Shown here: positions 24,728 through 33,324 of the stretch, in pieces | Layout of the letters: each line of letters opens with the position of its first letter | Numbering within the stretch: position 1 is the stretch's first letter | Assembly: GCA_041395625.1 (NCBI GenBank) | Contig: JAWLAE010000009.1 | Span: forward strand, 1 to 49,710 | Source: CADEED01 sp041395625 | Lineage (GTDB): Bacteria > Pseudomonadota > Gammaproteobacteria > Steroidobacterales > Steroidobacteraceae | Direction of reading: 5' to 3' | Length of the DNA: 49,710 nt | The notes under the pieces: model-generated | Databases searched by the model: none | The model's input: the letters and a program-made list of their open reading frames with translations, nothing else | Told to the model about the DNA's origin: nothing | Program-made: the position numbers and the translations under genes

Positions 24728-25311
24728 GGTGAGCTCCTGGCGGGAGCGACGGGCATCTGGCTCGCTGACGTAGCATCGTCGCGGCCGACGATCGTTGCCA
24801 AATTGAGTAGCTGTGAGTTGATTTGCAGACCCGCGCGCCGACTGGCGAGCAGGTTGATTTCGAAGCGGACGCGTTTGGCGTCAGTCCTGAGGGCCATCAC
24901 ACCACCGAGCCGCGAGGCAAAAGCCGCGCTTTCGCCAATAGTCAGAATCGAATGCTCCGCTGCGATACGCAGCATCTCGGTAGTGGCAGCTTCGCGCGCC
25001 AAGGTGATATAGAGAATCTGGCAGTCACGAGGGTCGCCGTCGCTGGCGAGCTGTGTCACGTTGACTGCTCGCCCAGTGAGCCGCTCCCGAGTCAAGGCGT
25101 CGAAGCTGCGCCCCGCCGCCGCGTCGCCGACATAGCACAGCGCGAAGCTCTCGGGCTCCCGCGCGCCTGCGGCAGGCCACGCGACGAATTTCGCAATCTT
25201 GAAGACCAGTGCCGCCTTGACGTCGTACTCCGATGGCGCGGCCGTCGCTGTTTGCGCGAGCACGCAGCCGAGCAGACTGGCTGCAGCGAGTATTGCCGTT
25301 CGGTACCGCAT
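24724..25311 (-). CDS. YfiR-like periplasmic protein (DUF4154)
   Basis: An exported protein of 195 residues with a signal peptide (about 1-24, ending ATAAPS). The family signature EYDVKAALVFKIAKFVAWPA follows the cleavage site, then SFALCYVGD and QILYITLA. A later hydrophobic strand, HSILTIGESAAFAS, resembles the C-terminal half of YfiR. In Pseudomonas, YfiR binds the periplasmic domain of the cyclase YfiN and represses it under redox control. Here the neighbouring membrane partner is a hybrid kinase, whose ORF it overlaps by 4 bp, so kinase control is the likely job. Only two cysteines (about 59 and 98) remain in the mature part. Confidence 0.88.
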
Positions 25312-25330
25312 TGCGTGAACCAGGTTCGAT

Positions 25331-27382
25331 TCAGAACCGGTACCGCAACTCGAACTGTACCGTCCGCTCGATGGGCGTTGGCACTAAGTCGCCGATCTCG
25401 GACACGTATTCGAGGTGTTCCGGATCGAACAGGTTGCGGCCGACCAGTGCGAATTCGACGGCAACGCGCGGTGCCCATGCCAGACGTGCGTCCACGGCGA
25501 CGTACGAAGGTATACCGGCGAAGACATTCACATCTACGTAGCGGACATTGACGTCCGCGCTCACAGCGCGCAGCAAGTCCAGCGACGCCCTGAGATACGC
25601 CTGGTGCTCCGGCGATGTCGCAGCGAGCTCCAACGTGGGTACGTCGGTCGTGTTGGCGACACGCTGAAAAGTGTAAGCACCAGTGAGGCGTAAGCGTTCG
25701 CGCGGCCACCATTCGCCAAACAACTCGAGACCGTAGCTGTTGGCTTTGCCATTTGGCTGCAGCAAGTTCGGCGCGATCAGAAAGCCGGTGCCGGGCGGAC
25801 AGCCGAGCGGACCAGCTGGTGTGCCGGCCGGCCGGCAGAGGGGCAGACCCGGCTGCGCGCGCATCAGGCGACGGTATTTCGTGTAGTACAAACTCGACTC
25901 GACGCGCACTTGCTGACGGTCGCTGTGCCAGCGATGCCCCAATTCGAAGGTATCGCCCAGCTCGGCCTGGATGTCGCCGGAACTCGATACAGTTACGATG
26001 ATGGGCAACGGCGACGGGTTACGCACGCTGTTCGGCGGGATGAAAGGCCCGACGATCTCAGCGTCGCGTTCGCCCCTCGACGGCATACCGACCGCACGTG
26101 CGGCCGATGCCCAGATCATGCTGCGATCGTCGACTCGATAGCGCAGACGCAGGTTTGGTTCGAAGTGCGTCTCATCCGAGAGCGACTCATACTCGAGCTT
26201 CGCACCTGCTACCAGGTCGAGCCGTTCCGGTATGAGATTGAACTCACCTTGCACGAAGCCACCGGCCACGGTGACCGTAGCCCGTGGCACACGAATTGAA
26301 ATGGGTGGTTCACCATCGATCTGATCCTGGCTATGTCGGTACGACAGCCCCCACATGACGTTGCGGCCGAGCGCGGTCTGCTGGGAGCGCTGCAGATCGA
26401 CTTGCCAAGTATTGCGGACCTCATCGAAGAAGTAGCTGTCACGAATGGAGCGCTCGAAGGATGCGCTCAGCGAGGTGTCGCGACCTGCCGCATCCGTGTG
26501 ACTCCATTGCGAATTGAGGAATCCGCCGGTGACCGTATCATCCACTGCGCGCAGGTTGACGAACGGCGGCGACGTCAGGGCCAGTGTCGTCATCGAACCG
26601 CTCTTGCCGTCGTAACCCTCGGCGCTCAACAGCCAGCGGGAATTCCCCCGCTCGCCGTCCAGTCGCGTGCCGATACGCGTATGGGCTGCGTCATCGGCGC
26701 GCATACCGAGCACATTTTCATTGCCATTGAGCTCGCTGCGCTTGACGAACACGCGTCCTGCGGCAGAGCTGCCGAGTTCACCGGCAAATCGAGCCTGCAG
26801 CGAACTCGAGCCCAGGCCGTCCAGACTTGCATGCACCGCACGGCCGCTGGTGTCACTGGCGCGACGTGTGATGACGTTGATGACACCATTGACGGCGTTC
26901 GGCCCCCACAGCGTTGCTCCCGGACCGCTGACCACTTCGATTCGCTCGATCGAATCGAGATCGGTATCCTGGATATCCCAGAACACTCCCGAGAACAGCG
27001 GGCTGTAGACCGGCCGGCCATCCATCAATATGAGCAGCTTGTTGGAGAAGCGGCGATTGATGCCCCGCGCGCCAACGGCCCACTTGTTGGCATCGACCTG
27101 CGCGACCTGCAGGCCCGGTACTGCACGCAGCAACTCTGGGATGCTGCGAGCGGCGCTGCGCTTGATGTCCGCCTGCGTGATGACATACAGCGGCGCCGGC
27201 ACCATACCGGCTGCCTGCGCGCGCCGCGAGGCGGTGGTCACTTCAGTATTGAGCAGCTGCTCGACGCTGAGATCCAGCAGATCATGGGCGTCCGACTGCT
27301 GCTCCGCGCCCGCAGTCTGCGCGGAGCCGATGACGAACGCGGCAACCGCCAGGACAGTGACAGGACTGGCTCTCAACTTCAT
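25331..27382 (-). CDS. TonB-dependent outer-membrane receptor
   Basis: A protein of 683 residues with a signal peptide (about 1-26), a TonB-box/plug region and a 22-stranded-type barrel. The plug motifs are EVTTASRRAQ (about 47-56), PLYVITQADIKRSAARSIPE, LLRAVPGLQVAQVD, LILMDGRPVYSPLFSG, IERIEVVSGPGATLWGPNAV and NGVINVITRRA. The C-terminus ends in an aromatic residue (FELRYRF), as needed for BAM assembly. Ligand is unknown; no siderophore or cobalamin genes are close. It is the first gene of the yfiR-kinase-EAL operon (19-bp gap), so it may sense as well as transport. No N-terminal FecA-type signalling domain is seen. Confidence 0.92.
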   Translation of the reverse strand: MKLRASPVTVLAVAAFVIGSAQTAGAEQQSDAHDLLDLSVEQLLNTEVTTASRRAQAAGMVPAPLYVITQADIKRSAARSIPELLRAVPGLQVAQVDANKWAVGARGINRRFSNKLLILMDGRPVYSPLFSGVFWDIQDTDLDSIERIEVVSGPGATLWGPNAVNGVINVITRRASDTSGRAVHASLDGLGSSSLQARFAGELGSSAAGRVFVKRSELNGNENVLGMRADDAAHTRIGTRLDGERGNSRWLLSAEGYDGKSGSMTTLALTSPPFVNLRAVDDTVTGGFLNSQWSHTDAAGRDTSLSASFERSIRDSYFFDEVRNTWQVDLQRSQQTALGRNVMWGLSYRHSQDQIDGEPPISIRVPRATVTVAGGFVQGEFNLIPERLDLVAGAKLEYESLSDETHFEPNLRLRYRVDDRSMIWASAARAVGMPSRGERDAEIVGPFIPPNSVRNPSPLPIIVTVSSSGDIQAELGDTFELGHRWHSDRQQVRVESSLYYTKYRRLMRAQPGLPLCRPAGTPAGPLGCPPGTGFLIAPNLLQPNGKANSYGLELFGEWWPRERLRLTGAYTFQRVANTTDVPTLELAATSPEHQAYLRASLDLLRAVSADVNVRYVDVNVFAGIPSYVAVDARLAWAPRVAVEFALVGRNLFDPEHLEYVSEIGDLVPTPIERTVQFELRYRF

Positions 27383-27609
27383 GACGGCGACTCTCTCGGC
27401 TTGTTGACGGTACGACTAGCGGGCACATGACGTGCGCGCTTACTCGAAGTCTTTGTCGTCCCCAGAGCTGGATTCTTTAGCCGGCAGGCACGCCAAATGC
27501 GTCACGGTTTCGCGCAAGGCGCCGCAGGTTGTACGATCGACGCTCCCGCTCGAAGGGACGTCACCGACGACGTCGCTTTGGGTTCAATCAGCGTTGCGAG
27601 GACACTATC
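27383..27609. other. Divergent intergenic region between receptor and OsmC-like gene
   Basis: This 227-bp region contains no ORF with support. It must contain the promoter of the receptor operon (leftward) and that of the OsmC-like gene (rightward). I see no convincing sigma70 pair, Fur box or riboswitch in it. The right end carries the Shine-Dalgarno GAGGA (27598-27602) of the rightward gene. Confidence 0.5.
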
Positions 27610-28206
27610 GTGAAGGAAGGCGTGCGGTATCCGGATTATGTGGGGGTGTCAGACGTCACCACTCAGTCTTACGAACATATGCGTCTCGAAGCTTTTTTCG
27701 ATGGTCAACCGTCGATTATGTTCGATGAGCCCGAGGGTTTCGATATCGGCGATCCACCAGATCTGCGCGGTAGATCGCGCGGCTGGACGCCGGTGCATGC
27801 ACAACTCGCGGCGCTCGCGGGTTGCACGTCGATCACTATCGCCGTCGTCGCACGCGACCAGCAACTCAAGTACTCACAACTCAGTACCAAGATCCGCTCT
27901 CTCATCGATATCCGCGGTTTCTTTTTCGATCTGCATCTGCAGCCCAAGTATCAACAGGTCAACTTCGATCTCACGCTGCGCACCAAAGCGAGTACCCCGA
28001 AAATAAAGGAACTGGCGCGGGAAACCCACCGACGCTGCCCGCAACTGGGTGTCTTCCGGTTGGCGAAGATTCCGCTGCTGGTCACGTGGTATCGCGCCGG
28101 CAGCAAACGGCCGCTCTTCGAGGAGCGCTTTGGATTACGCGCCGGTCGCACCCCGGAAGAGCGCTTGATCCAACAAGCCAAGCCTGCCAAGAAACGCAAG
28201 GGATGA
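27610..28206 (+). CDS. OsmC-like family protein
   Basis: A protein of 198 residues starting with GTG at 27610, supported by GAGGA seven bases upstream; the frame is open from 27529. The OsmC pattern is visible: LAALAGCTSITIAVVARDQQ carries the first cysteine (C72) and ETHRRCPQLGVFRLA the second (C143), the pair that reduces organic peroxides in OsmC/Ohr proteins. A Lys/Arg-rich tail (AKPAKKRKG) is unusual for the family. The overall match is moderate, so a YhfA-like or unrelated OsmC-fold protein is possible. It overlaps the next gene by 4 bp. Confidence 0.72.
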   Translation: MKEGVRYPDYVGVSDVTTQSYEHMRLEAFFDGQPSIMFDEPEGFDIGDPPDLRGRSRGWTPVHAQLAALAGCTSITIAVVARDQQLKYSQLSTKIRSLIDIRGFFFDLHLQPKYQQVNFDLTLRTKASTPKIKELARETHRRCPQLGVFRLAKIPLLVTWYRAGSKRPLFEERFGLRAGRTPEERLIQQAKPAKKRKG

Positions 28207-28625
28207 CCGTATTCCTGCGGTGGGGCGTGTTTGGGCTGCTCGCGATCTCGGCCTTGATCTACGCCTATCGAGTGAACGAACGTTCCGATGATATCCGCAC
28301 CCGCCTCGAAGAGCGCGCTGACGAGCAGCGCAGGAAGGACGCACGAAGCCTGCCGGCGCCGGTTGATCCGGCAGCAGCCGTGTTGCCTGAGAATGTCGCA
28401 GACAGCGCAAAGTGTGCTGAAGCCGTGCAGCTTGCGCTCGACGCTGCGGCCGCCGCCCGGGCGGGCGAGCCACTCGATCGGGTCCTGCGGCAGGCGCGAA
28501 TTGCCTGGCAGGAGGATCAGGTCCGAAAAGCCGAACTGGCAACTGCGGCGGAGCTTGGCTATTCATTGGCAGATACGCCGCCCGAGGACATCCGTGGGGT
28601 CGTTATCGAAGGCTGCCGGCCTTGA
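28203..28625 (+). CDS. Small single-pass membrane protein of unknown function
   Basis: Not recognised. A predicted protein of 140 residues with an N-terminal transmembrane segment (about 4-22, FLRWGVFGLLAISALIYAY), then a charged helical region (NERSDDIRTRLEERADEQRR). A mostly alpha-helical, Ala-rich C-terminal part contains two cysteines (about 76 and 138). Its ATG overlaps the stop of the OsmC-like gene (ATGA), so the two are coupled. The 3' end overlaps the convergent MFS gene by 23 bp. The open frame begins further upstream, but the coupled ATG places the membrane helix at the N-terminus. Confidence 0.65.
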   Translation: MTVFLRWGVFGLLAISALIYAYRVNERSDDIRTRLEERADEQRRKDARSLPAPVDPAAAVLPENVADSAKCAEAVQLALDAAAAARAGEPLDRVLRQARIAWQEDQVRKAELATAAELGYSLADTPPEDIRGVVIEGCRP

Positions 28626-30051
28626 TCCGTCCGACGGCCGCCGGTTGCAGGCCCATCGCCTCGGGAGAACCGCTCTTGATGAACAGCCCAATCGCGAAAC
28701 CGAGCAATACTGCCGCGGCGATCACATCGAAAGGCACTTCGTAGCTGCCAAAAACGTCGTACAGCTTGCCTGTCAGCCAGATTCCCAGCCCCCCGCCTAA
28801 CGACTCGAGCAAACTGACCGTGCCATTGATACGACCAATCTCCTTCAAACCGAAATTGTTCACTGTGAGCATGTTGTAGAGTGTGAAAAGACCGCCCCAC
28901 CCACAGCCAGTGATGCCAATGCCGATCCAGACCCATTCGCGACCGCCCATCGCGATCAGCAGTACGCCGACGAACATGACCGCCAGAGCGCCGAGGAACA
29001 CCAGCTTGCGGTCGATGTGGTCCGCCAGCCAGCCGATCGCAAGCTTGGAGATCGCGGCAAGTGTACCGAGCAGAGCCAGCGCGTTCGCAGCCTGCGCCGG
29101 TTCGAAGCCGAGGCCCCGCATGTGCAGGAACATGTGATTGAACAGTGCCAGAATCGAGTAGTAAGTGAGAAAGCCACTGATGCCGATCACCCAGAACGTG
29201 GGCGTCCTGATCGCCTCGGCAAACGTCAGTCCATAGGATTTCAGATCGCGGGCGCCCGCCTCCTGGCCGATCGCGACCACGCCCGCGTCTTTCGGCGAAC
29301 CGCGCAGGAAGAAGAATATCAAGACCGCGAACAGCAGCGGCACGAGCGCGAGATAGCCGAATGCCTCGCGCCAGCTGGTCGACTGGATGATTTCGATGTT
29401 CGCACGTGACAGTACGATGCCGCCTAGACTGGTGCCCAACAGAGCGATGCCGATCGCCAAACCGCGGCTTTTCAAGAACCACGACGTCACCAGCACGACG
29501 ACCACCATCGTGCCGGCCGTCGACAGGGCCAGCGAGAACACCACGTGAATGATGTAGACCTGGTGCAATGCCATCGGATCGATGAATCGGTAGTAGACAA
29601 CCGCCGCCATGGTTGCCGCAATCACCACCAACGCCGCAGTACGCGCAAAATACCCTTGGGCCTCGCGCCAAACGATCGTTGCCATCACCGCAAGCCCAGC
29701 CAGTGCCACGAGCGCCAGCGGGGTAGCAAGACCGCCGCTGCCGTCCGCTGTCAACTGGCTGTAGCCGAAATAACCGGCCGACAGCAGCACCATGCCGGTG
29801 ATCAGTAGCCATTTCAGATTGACGCGATCGATGACGATACCGACGAACGGCGCGACAACAGCTGTGATCGCGAAGGTCAGCAGGTCGCGGAACTTGAATG
29901 GTCCTCGATCCCACCCGAATTCGTTCAGCAGCGATTCGTCGAACACCGAGAGCGCGGTGGCTGTGTAGCCGTTGCTGATGAACAGCACTGCCAAGCCGAC
30001 GAACGCGACGAACCAGGGATACCATTTGCGGGAGCTGGCGCTGTTGTTCAT
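28603..30051 (-). CDS. MFS transporter (OFA/MCT-like)
   Basis: An integral inner-membrane protein of 482 residues with about 12 hydrophobic segments. The first is WYPWFVAFVGLAVLFISNGY at the N-terminus. MFS motif A-like loops occur after TM2 (GIVIDRVNLKWLL) and after TM8 (GWLADHIDRKLVF). The glycine-rich WIGIGITGCGWGGLFTLYN segment resembles oxalate/formate or monocarboxylate carriers. Substrate is unknown. The ATG at 30051 gives a short cytoplasmic tail before TM1; the frame extends to 30165 inside ampD. It is 43 bp downstream of ampD on the same strand, perhaps hinting at cell-wall-fragment or organic-acid transport, which I cannot prove. Confidence 0.85.
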   Translation of the reverse strand: MNNSASSRKWYPWFVAFVGLAVLFISNGYTATALSVFDESLLNEFGWDRGPFKFRDLLTFAITAVVAPFVGIVIDRVNLKWLLITGMVLLSAGYFGYSQLTADGSGGLATPLALVALAGLAVMATIVWREAQGYFARTAALVVIAATMAAVVYYRFIDPMALHQVYIIHVVFSLALSTAGTMVVVVLVTSWFLKSRGLAIGIALLGTSLGGIVLSRANIEIIQSTSWREAFGYLALVPLLFAVLIFFFLRGSPKDAGVVAIGQEAGARDLKSYGLTFAEAIRTPTFWVIGISGFLTYYSILALFNHMFLHMRGLGFEPAQAANALALLGTLAAISKLAIGWLADHIDRKLVFLGALAVMFVGVLLIAMGGREWVWIGIGITGCGWGGLFTLYNMLTVNNFGLKEIGRINGTVSLLESLGGGLGIWLTGKLYDVFGSYEVPFDVIAAAVLLGFAIGLFIKSGSPEAMGLQPAAVGRIKAGSLR

Positions 30052-30094
30052 TGGTCTGGCCTTGCTTGTTTTGTTGGTGGCAGAAAACGGCGAA

Positions 30095-30703
30095 TCAGGC
30101 GGCGCGCACGCGCTGCCAATCGAAACTCGCCCCCGGATCGGTCTTGCGCCCCGGCGCGACGTCACTATGCCCCACGATCGCCGCGCGCGACAGGCCGGGA
30201 TAAGCGGCGAAGAGCACCCCCAGCAGCGCGTTCAGCGCTATGTACTGCGCGTCGGCATACGGTGCGCTCTCGGTACCTTCGAGTTCGATGCCGACCGAGA
30301 AATCATTGCAGTTCTCGCGCCCCTGCCAACTGGAGCGCCCCGCGTGCCAGGCGCGCGCCGTGAAGGGTACGTATTGCACGATCTCGCCGTCACGTCGGAT
30401 CAGCGTATGCGCGGCAACCCGCAAGCCGGCTAGCGTTGCAAAGTAGGGATGCCCATCCGCGGGCAAAGACCCGGTGAACAGTCGGTCGATCCACGGTCCC
30501 GCAAATTCGTCGGGCGGCAGACTGATCGAGTGTACGACGACGAGATCGATGGACATGCCAGCCGGCCGATCGTCACAGTGCGGCGACAGAACCTGTCGTA
30601 CGCCGACCAGCAGTGCCGTGCTCGGATCGATCTGCAGCGAGTTCGCGTCGAGAGTTTGCGCCATGCGGTCGGTAGCGGGAAGCCAGCGTAGATCATGCCA
30701 CAA
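30095..30703 (-). CDS. ampD: 1,6-anhydro-N-acetylmuramyl-L-alanine amidase AmpD
   Basis: A cytoplasmic zinc amidase that cleaves the peptide from anhydro-muropeptides during wall recycling, and so keeps AmpR-type regulators off. It has 202 residues from the ATG at 30703. Zinc ligands are H58 (VVVHSISLPP), H179 (GHSDVAPGRKTDPG) and D189 in the same block. FTARAWHAGRSSW and SVGIELEG are also typical of AmpD. An ATG at 30664 (MAQTLDANS) would shorten it by 13 residues and leave more promoter room before divergent bioA, which starts only 23 bp from 30703. Neither start has a clear Shine-Dalgarno. Confidence 0.92.
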   Translation of the reverse strand: MWHDLRWLPATDRMAQTLDANSLQIDPSTALLVGVRQVLSPHCDDRPAGMSIDLVVVHSISLPPDEFAGPWIDRLFTGSLPADGHPYFATLAGLRVAAHTLIRRDGEIVQYVPFTARAWHAGRSSWQGRENCNDFSVGIELEGTESAPYADAQYIALNALLGVLFAAYPGLSRAAIVGHSDVAPGRKTDPGASFDWQRVRAA

Positions 30704-30726
30704 TAGACGCTCGAATCGGATTCAGC

Positions 30727-32100
30727 ATGACAGATAAGCCAACCAGCAAAGACTCCAACGCCACGTGGGCTGCGCGCGATCTGCGCCATATCTGGCATCC
30801 GTGTTCGCAGATGAAGGATCACGAAGACTTGCCGCCGATCGCCATCAGGCGTGGCCGCGGCGTTTGGCTCGAGGATTACGACGGCCGGCAGTATCTCGAT
30901 GCGATCAGTTCTTGGTGGGTCAATCTTTTCGGCCACGCGAACCCGCAAATCAATGCCGCGGTCACGGCCCAACTCGCCGAACTGGAGCACGTGATCTTCG
31001 CCGGGTTCACCCATGAACCGGCGGTACGGCTCGCAGAACGCTTGGCAGCCATCGCCCCGCCGGGACTGACGCGCTGCTTCTACGCCGACAACGGTTCGAC
31101 CGCAGTCGAAGTAGCCCTCAAGATGAGCTTCCACTACTGGCGCAACGTCGGCAAGACGCGCAAGACGCGGTTCGTGACGCTGGCTAACAGTTATCATGGC
31201 GAGACGCTCGGTGCACTGGCGGTCGGCAGCGTCGAGCTCTACAAGGCCACCTATGGCCCGCTCCTGATGGATGTGATCACCGTACCGTCGCCGGATTGTT
31301 TTGCGCGCGCGCACGGCGAGAGCTGGGCTGACTGTTCAGTGCGCCAGTTCGCGCACATGGAAGCAGTTCTTGCGGCACAGGGCGACGAGGTGGCGGCCGT
31401 CATCGTCGAGCCGCTGGTGCAATGCGCCGGCAACATGCGGATGTACGATCCTGCCTACCTGAAGCTACTGCGCGCCGCCTGTGATCGCTACGACGTGCAT
31501 CTGATCGCGGACGAAGTCGCCGTGGGCTTCGGCCGCACTGGCACGATGTTCGCCTGCGAGCAGGCGGGGATCAGCCCAAACTTCCTGTGCCTCTCCAAAG
31601 GCCTGACTGGTGGCTACCTGCCGCTATCGGTGGTCATGACGGGCGCAACCGTCTACGACGCGTTCTATGACGAATACGTGAAGCTGAACGCGTTCCTGCA
31701 CTCGCACAGTTACACCGGCAACGCCCTCGCGTGCGCGGCCGCACTCGCAACGCTCGACATCTTCCGCGACCAGCCAGTGCTGGCGCGTAATGGACAACTC
31801 GCACTAAGCATGCGCTCGAGCGTTGCACACCTGGCCGATCATCCACATGTCGCCGAGGTCCGGCAGCACGGCATGATTCTCGCGCTCGAACTGGTGCGCA
31901 ACAAAGCCGCCCGCGAGCCGTGGGACTGGCGCGAACGCCGCGGCCGGCGCGTCTATCGGCACGCGCTGACCCGCGGCGCACTGCTGCGGCCGGTCGGCGA
32001 TGTCGTGTATTTCATGCCTCCTTATGTCATCACGCCGGACGAGATCGAGCTGTTAGCGCAGATTGCCACGGAAGGCATTGAGCTGGCCACATGCGACTGA
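30727..32100 (+). CDS. bioA: Adenosylmethionine-8-amino-7-oxononanoate aminotransferase
   Basis: A PLP enzyme of biotin synthesis that makes 7,8-diaminononanoate using SAM as amino donor. It has 457 residues. The BioA-specific N-terminus HIWHPCSQMKDHEDLPPI is at about residues 17-34, with DAISSWWVNLFGHANPQIN after it. The PLP lysine is K291 in LCLSKGLTGGYLPL, and DEVAVGFGRTG provides the PLP-ring aspartate. No other bio genes are present. It overlaps rsmE by 10 bp, an adjacency I recall from pseudomonads. Confidence 0.95.
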   Translation: MTDKPTSKDSNATWAARDLRHIWHPCSQMKDHEDLPPIAIRRGRGVWLEDYDGRQYLDAISSWWVNLFGHANPQINAAVTAQLAELEHVIFAGFTHEPAVRLAERLAAIAPPGLTRCFYADNGSTAVEVALKMSFHYWRNVGKTRKTRFVTLANSYHGETLGALAVGSVELYKATYGPLLMDVITVPSPDCFARAHGESWADCSVRQFAHMEAVLAAQGDEVAAVIVEPLVQCAGNMRMYDPAYLKLLRAACDRYDVHLIADEVAVGFGRTGTMFACEQAGISPNFLCLSKGLTGGYLPLSVVMTGATVYDAFYDEYVKLNAFLHSHSYTGNALACAAALATLDIFRDQPVLARNGQLALSMRSSVAHLADHPHVAEVRQHGMILALELVRNKAAREPWDWRERRGRRVYRHALTRGALLRPVGDVVYFMPPYVITPDEIELLAQIATEGIELATCD

Positions 32101-32828
32101 CGCGCATACACGTGCCCGAACGGCTCGCGGTCGGGCACGAGGTGACGCTGCCCGAGGCTGCGAGTCTGCATATAGTGAGAGTCCTGCGGTTGGCGGTCGG
32201 CGCACCAGTGCTGCTGTTCGACGGACACGGCGGCGAGTATGACGCCGTGATCGTGCATTCGACGCGCGGCGCGGTGCGCACTGCCGTGCTGCGCCATCAG
32301 GCTATCGAACGGGAGACGCGACTCGAAATTACCCTGCTGCAGGCACTCGCGCGCGGCGAGAAGATGGACTGGATCATTCAAAAGGCGACCGAACTCGGGG
32401 TCCATCGCATCGTGCCAGTCGCGCTCGAGCGTTCGGTGGTGAAGCTCGATGAGCGCCAGGCCGACAAGCGACTGGCGCACTGGCGTGCGGTCGCCGTCAG
32501 CGCCTGTGAGCAGTGCGGTCGCAATCGCCTGCCTGCGATCGCGCCACTGGCATCACTGGCCGCTGCGTTGGACCTGGCGACGGGCTTGCGGCTACTGCTC
32601 GATCCGGACGCAACGCAACCACTGCGAGCGCATGGCGGCGCAATGGGGGATTCGGTCAGTCTCCTGATCGGCCCGGAGGGTGGGCCGACGAGCGCGGAGA
32701 CTGCCACTGCGGTCGCAGCAGGCTTCAAGGCCGTGAACTTTGGCGCACGTGTCTTGCGTACCGAGACAGCGGCGGTCGCCGCTGTCAGTGTCCTGCAATT
32801 CCTGGGCGACTCAGCCGCCGCGGACTAA
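32091..32828 (+). CDS. rsmE: 16S rRNA (uracil-1498-N3)-methyltransferase
   Basis: A SPOUT-class methyltransferase (245 residues) that modifies U1498 of 16S rRNA in the assembled 30S subunit. An N-terminal PUA-like domain covers about 1-75 (HIVRVLRLAVGAPVLLFDG). The knot region holds the SAM-binding motifs LLIGPEGGPTSAE (about 190-202) and FGARVLRTETAAVAAVSVLQ. KMDWIIQKATELGV near 95 is the characteristic family helix. The start codon lies inside the bioA reading frame (10-bp overlap), indicating coupled translation. Confidence 0.95.
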   Translation: MRLTRIHVPERLAVGHEVTLPEAASLHIVRVLRLAVGAPVLLFDGHGGEYDAVIVHSTRGAVRTAVLRHQAIERETRLEITLLQALARGEKMDWIIQKATELGVHRIVPVALERSVVKLDERQADKRLAHWRAVAVSACEQCGRNRLPAIAPLASLAAALDLATGLRLLLDPDATQPLRAHGGAMGDSVSLLIGPEGGPTSAETATAVAAGFKAVNFGARVLRTETAAVAAVSVLQFLGDSAAAD

Positions 32829-32845
32829 CTACTCGAGCAAGTCGT

Positions 32846-33322
32846 TCACTCGGCAGTTACCGACGTCTCATCGGCGATCATCGCCTCGATACGCTCCAGA
32901 TCCGGGATCCACGGCGCTTCGTTCACCATCCGCACCTGACAGATGATGGGGATACGTTCCGCGAATACGCGCGAGTTGTCGGGTCGCAATACATCCGAGC
33001 TCACCCGCACGAGTTGCGGGAAGCCCTGCGAAATGATGCCGTAGAAACCCAATTCCAGCGAGCTGGATAGAGCGTGCATGACGACGATGCGGGTGCGGCC
33101 GGTGACCGGCGGAATTGTCTGGCCACAACAGCCTTCGAACGATACCAATGGAATGCGTCGCCCGCCCCATTCCACTGTTCCCACATACCATGGCGGCGCA
33201 CCGGGCATCTCGGTAGGTGTCTGGTGCCCGACGACTTCGGCCACGCAGGCGCGGGGCACGATCAGCCGCCCGTCGAGCAACGGCACCAGCAGGCTGTAGA
33301 TCTCGGTAACTCGCTCTGCCAC
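32846..33322 (-). CDS. chpC: CheW-like adaptor ChpC
   Basis: A single CheW-like domain protein of 158 residues: YSLLVPLLDGRLIVPRACVA, GAPPWYVGTVEWGGRRIPLV and the C-terminal RMVNEAPWIPDLERIEAMIA. It would link receptors to the kinase ChpA in the Pil-Chp pathway controlling twitching and cAMP. The start is GTG, two bases after the chpA stop (TGACCGTG), so it is the last gene of the cluster. ChpC is assigned by position at the end of the cluster and by resemblance to the accessory CheW-like protein; PilI is encoded separately at 40335. Confidence 0.85.
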   Translation of the reverse strand: MAERVTEIYSLLVPLLDGRLIVPRACVAEVVGHQTPTEMPGAPPWYVGTVEWGGRRIPLVSFEGCCGQTIPPVTGRTRIVVMHALSSSLELGFYGIISQGFPQLVRVSSDVLRPDNSRVFAERIPIICQVRMVNEAPWIPDLERIEAMIADETSVTAE

Positions 33323-33324
33323 GG

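Noticed and set aside
28559..30025. Open frame of 488 codons overlapping the MFS transporter on the same strand
   Set aside because: The translation is Arg/Gly/His-rich without membrane segments, while the alternative frame gives a clean 12-helix transporter.
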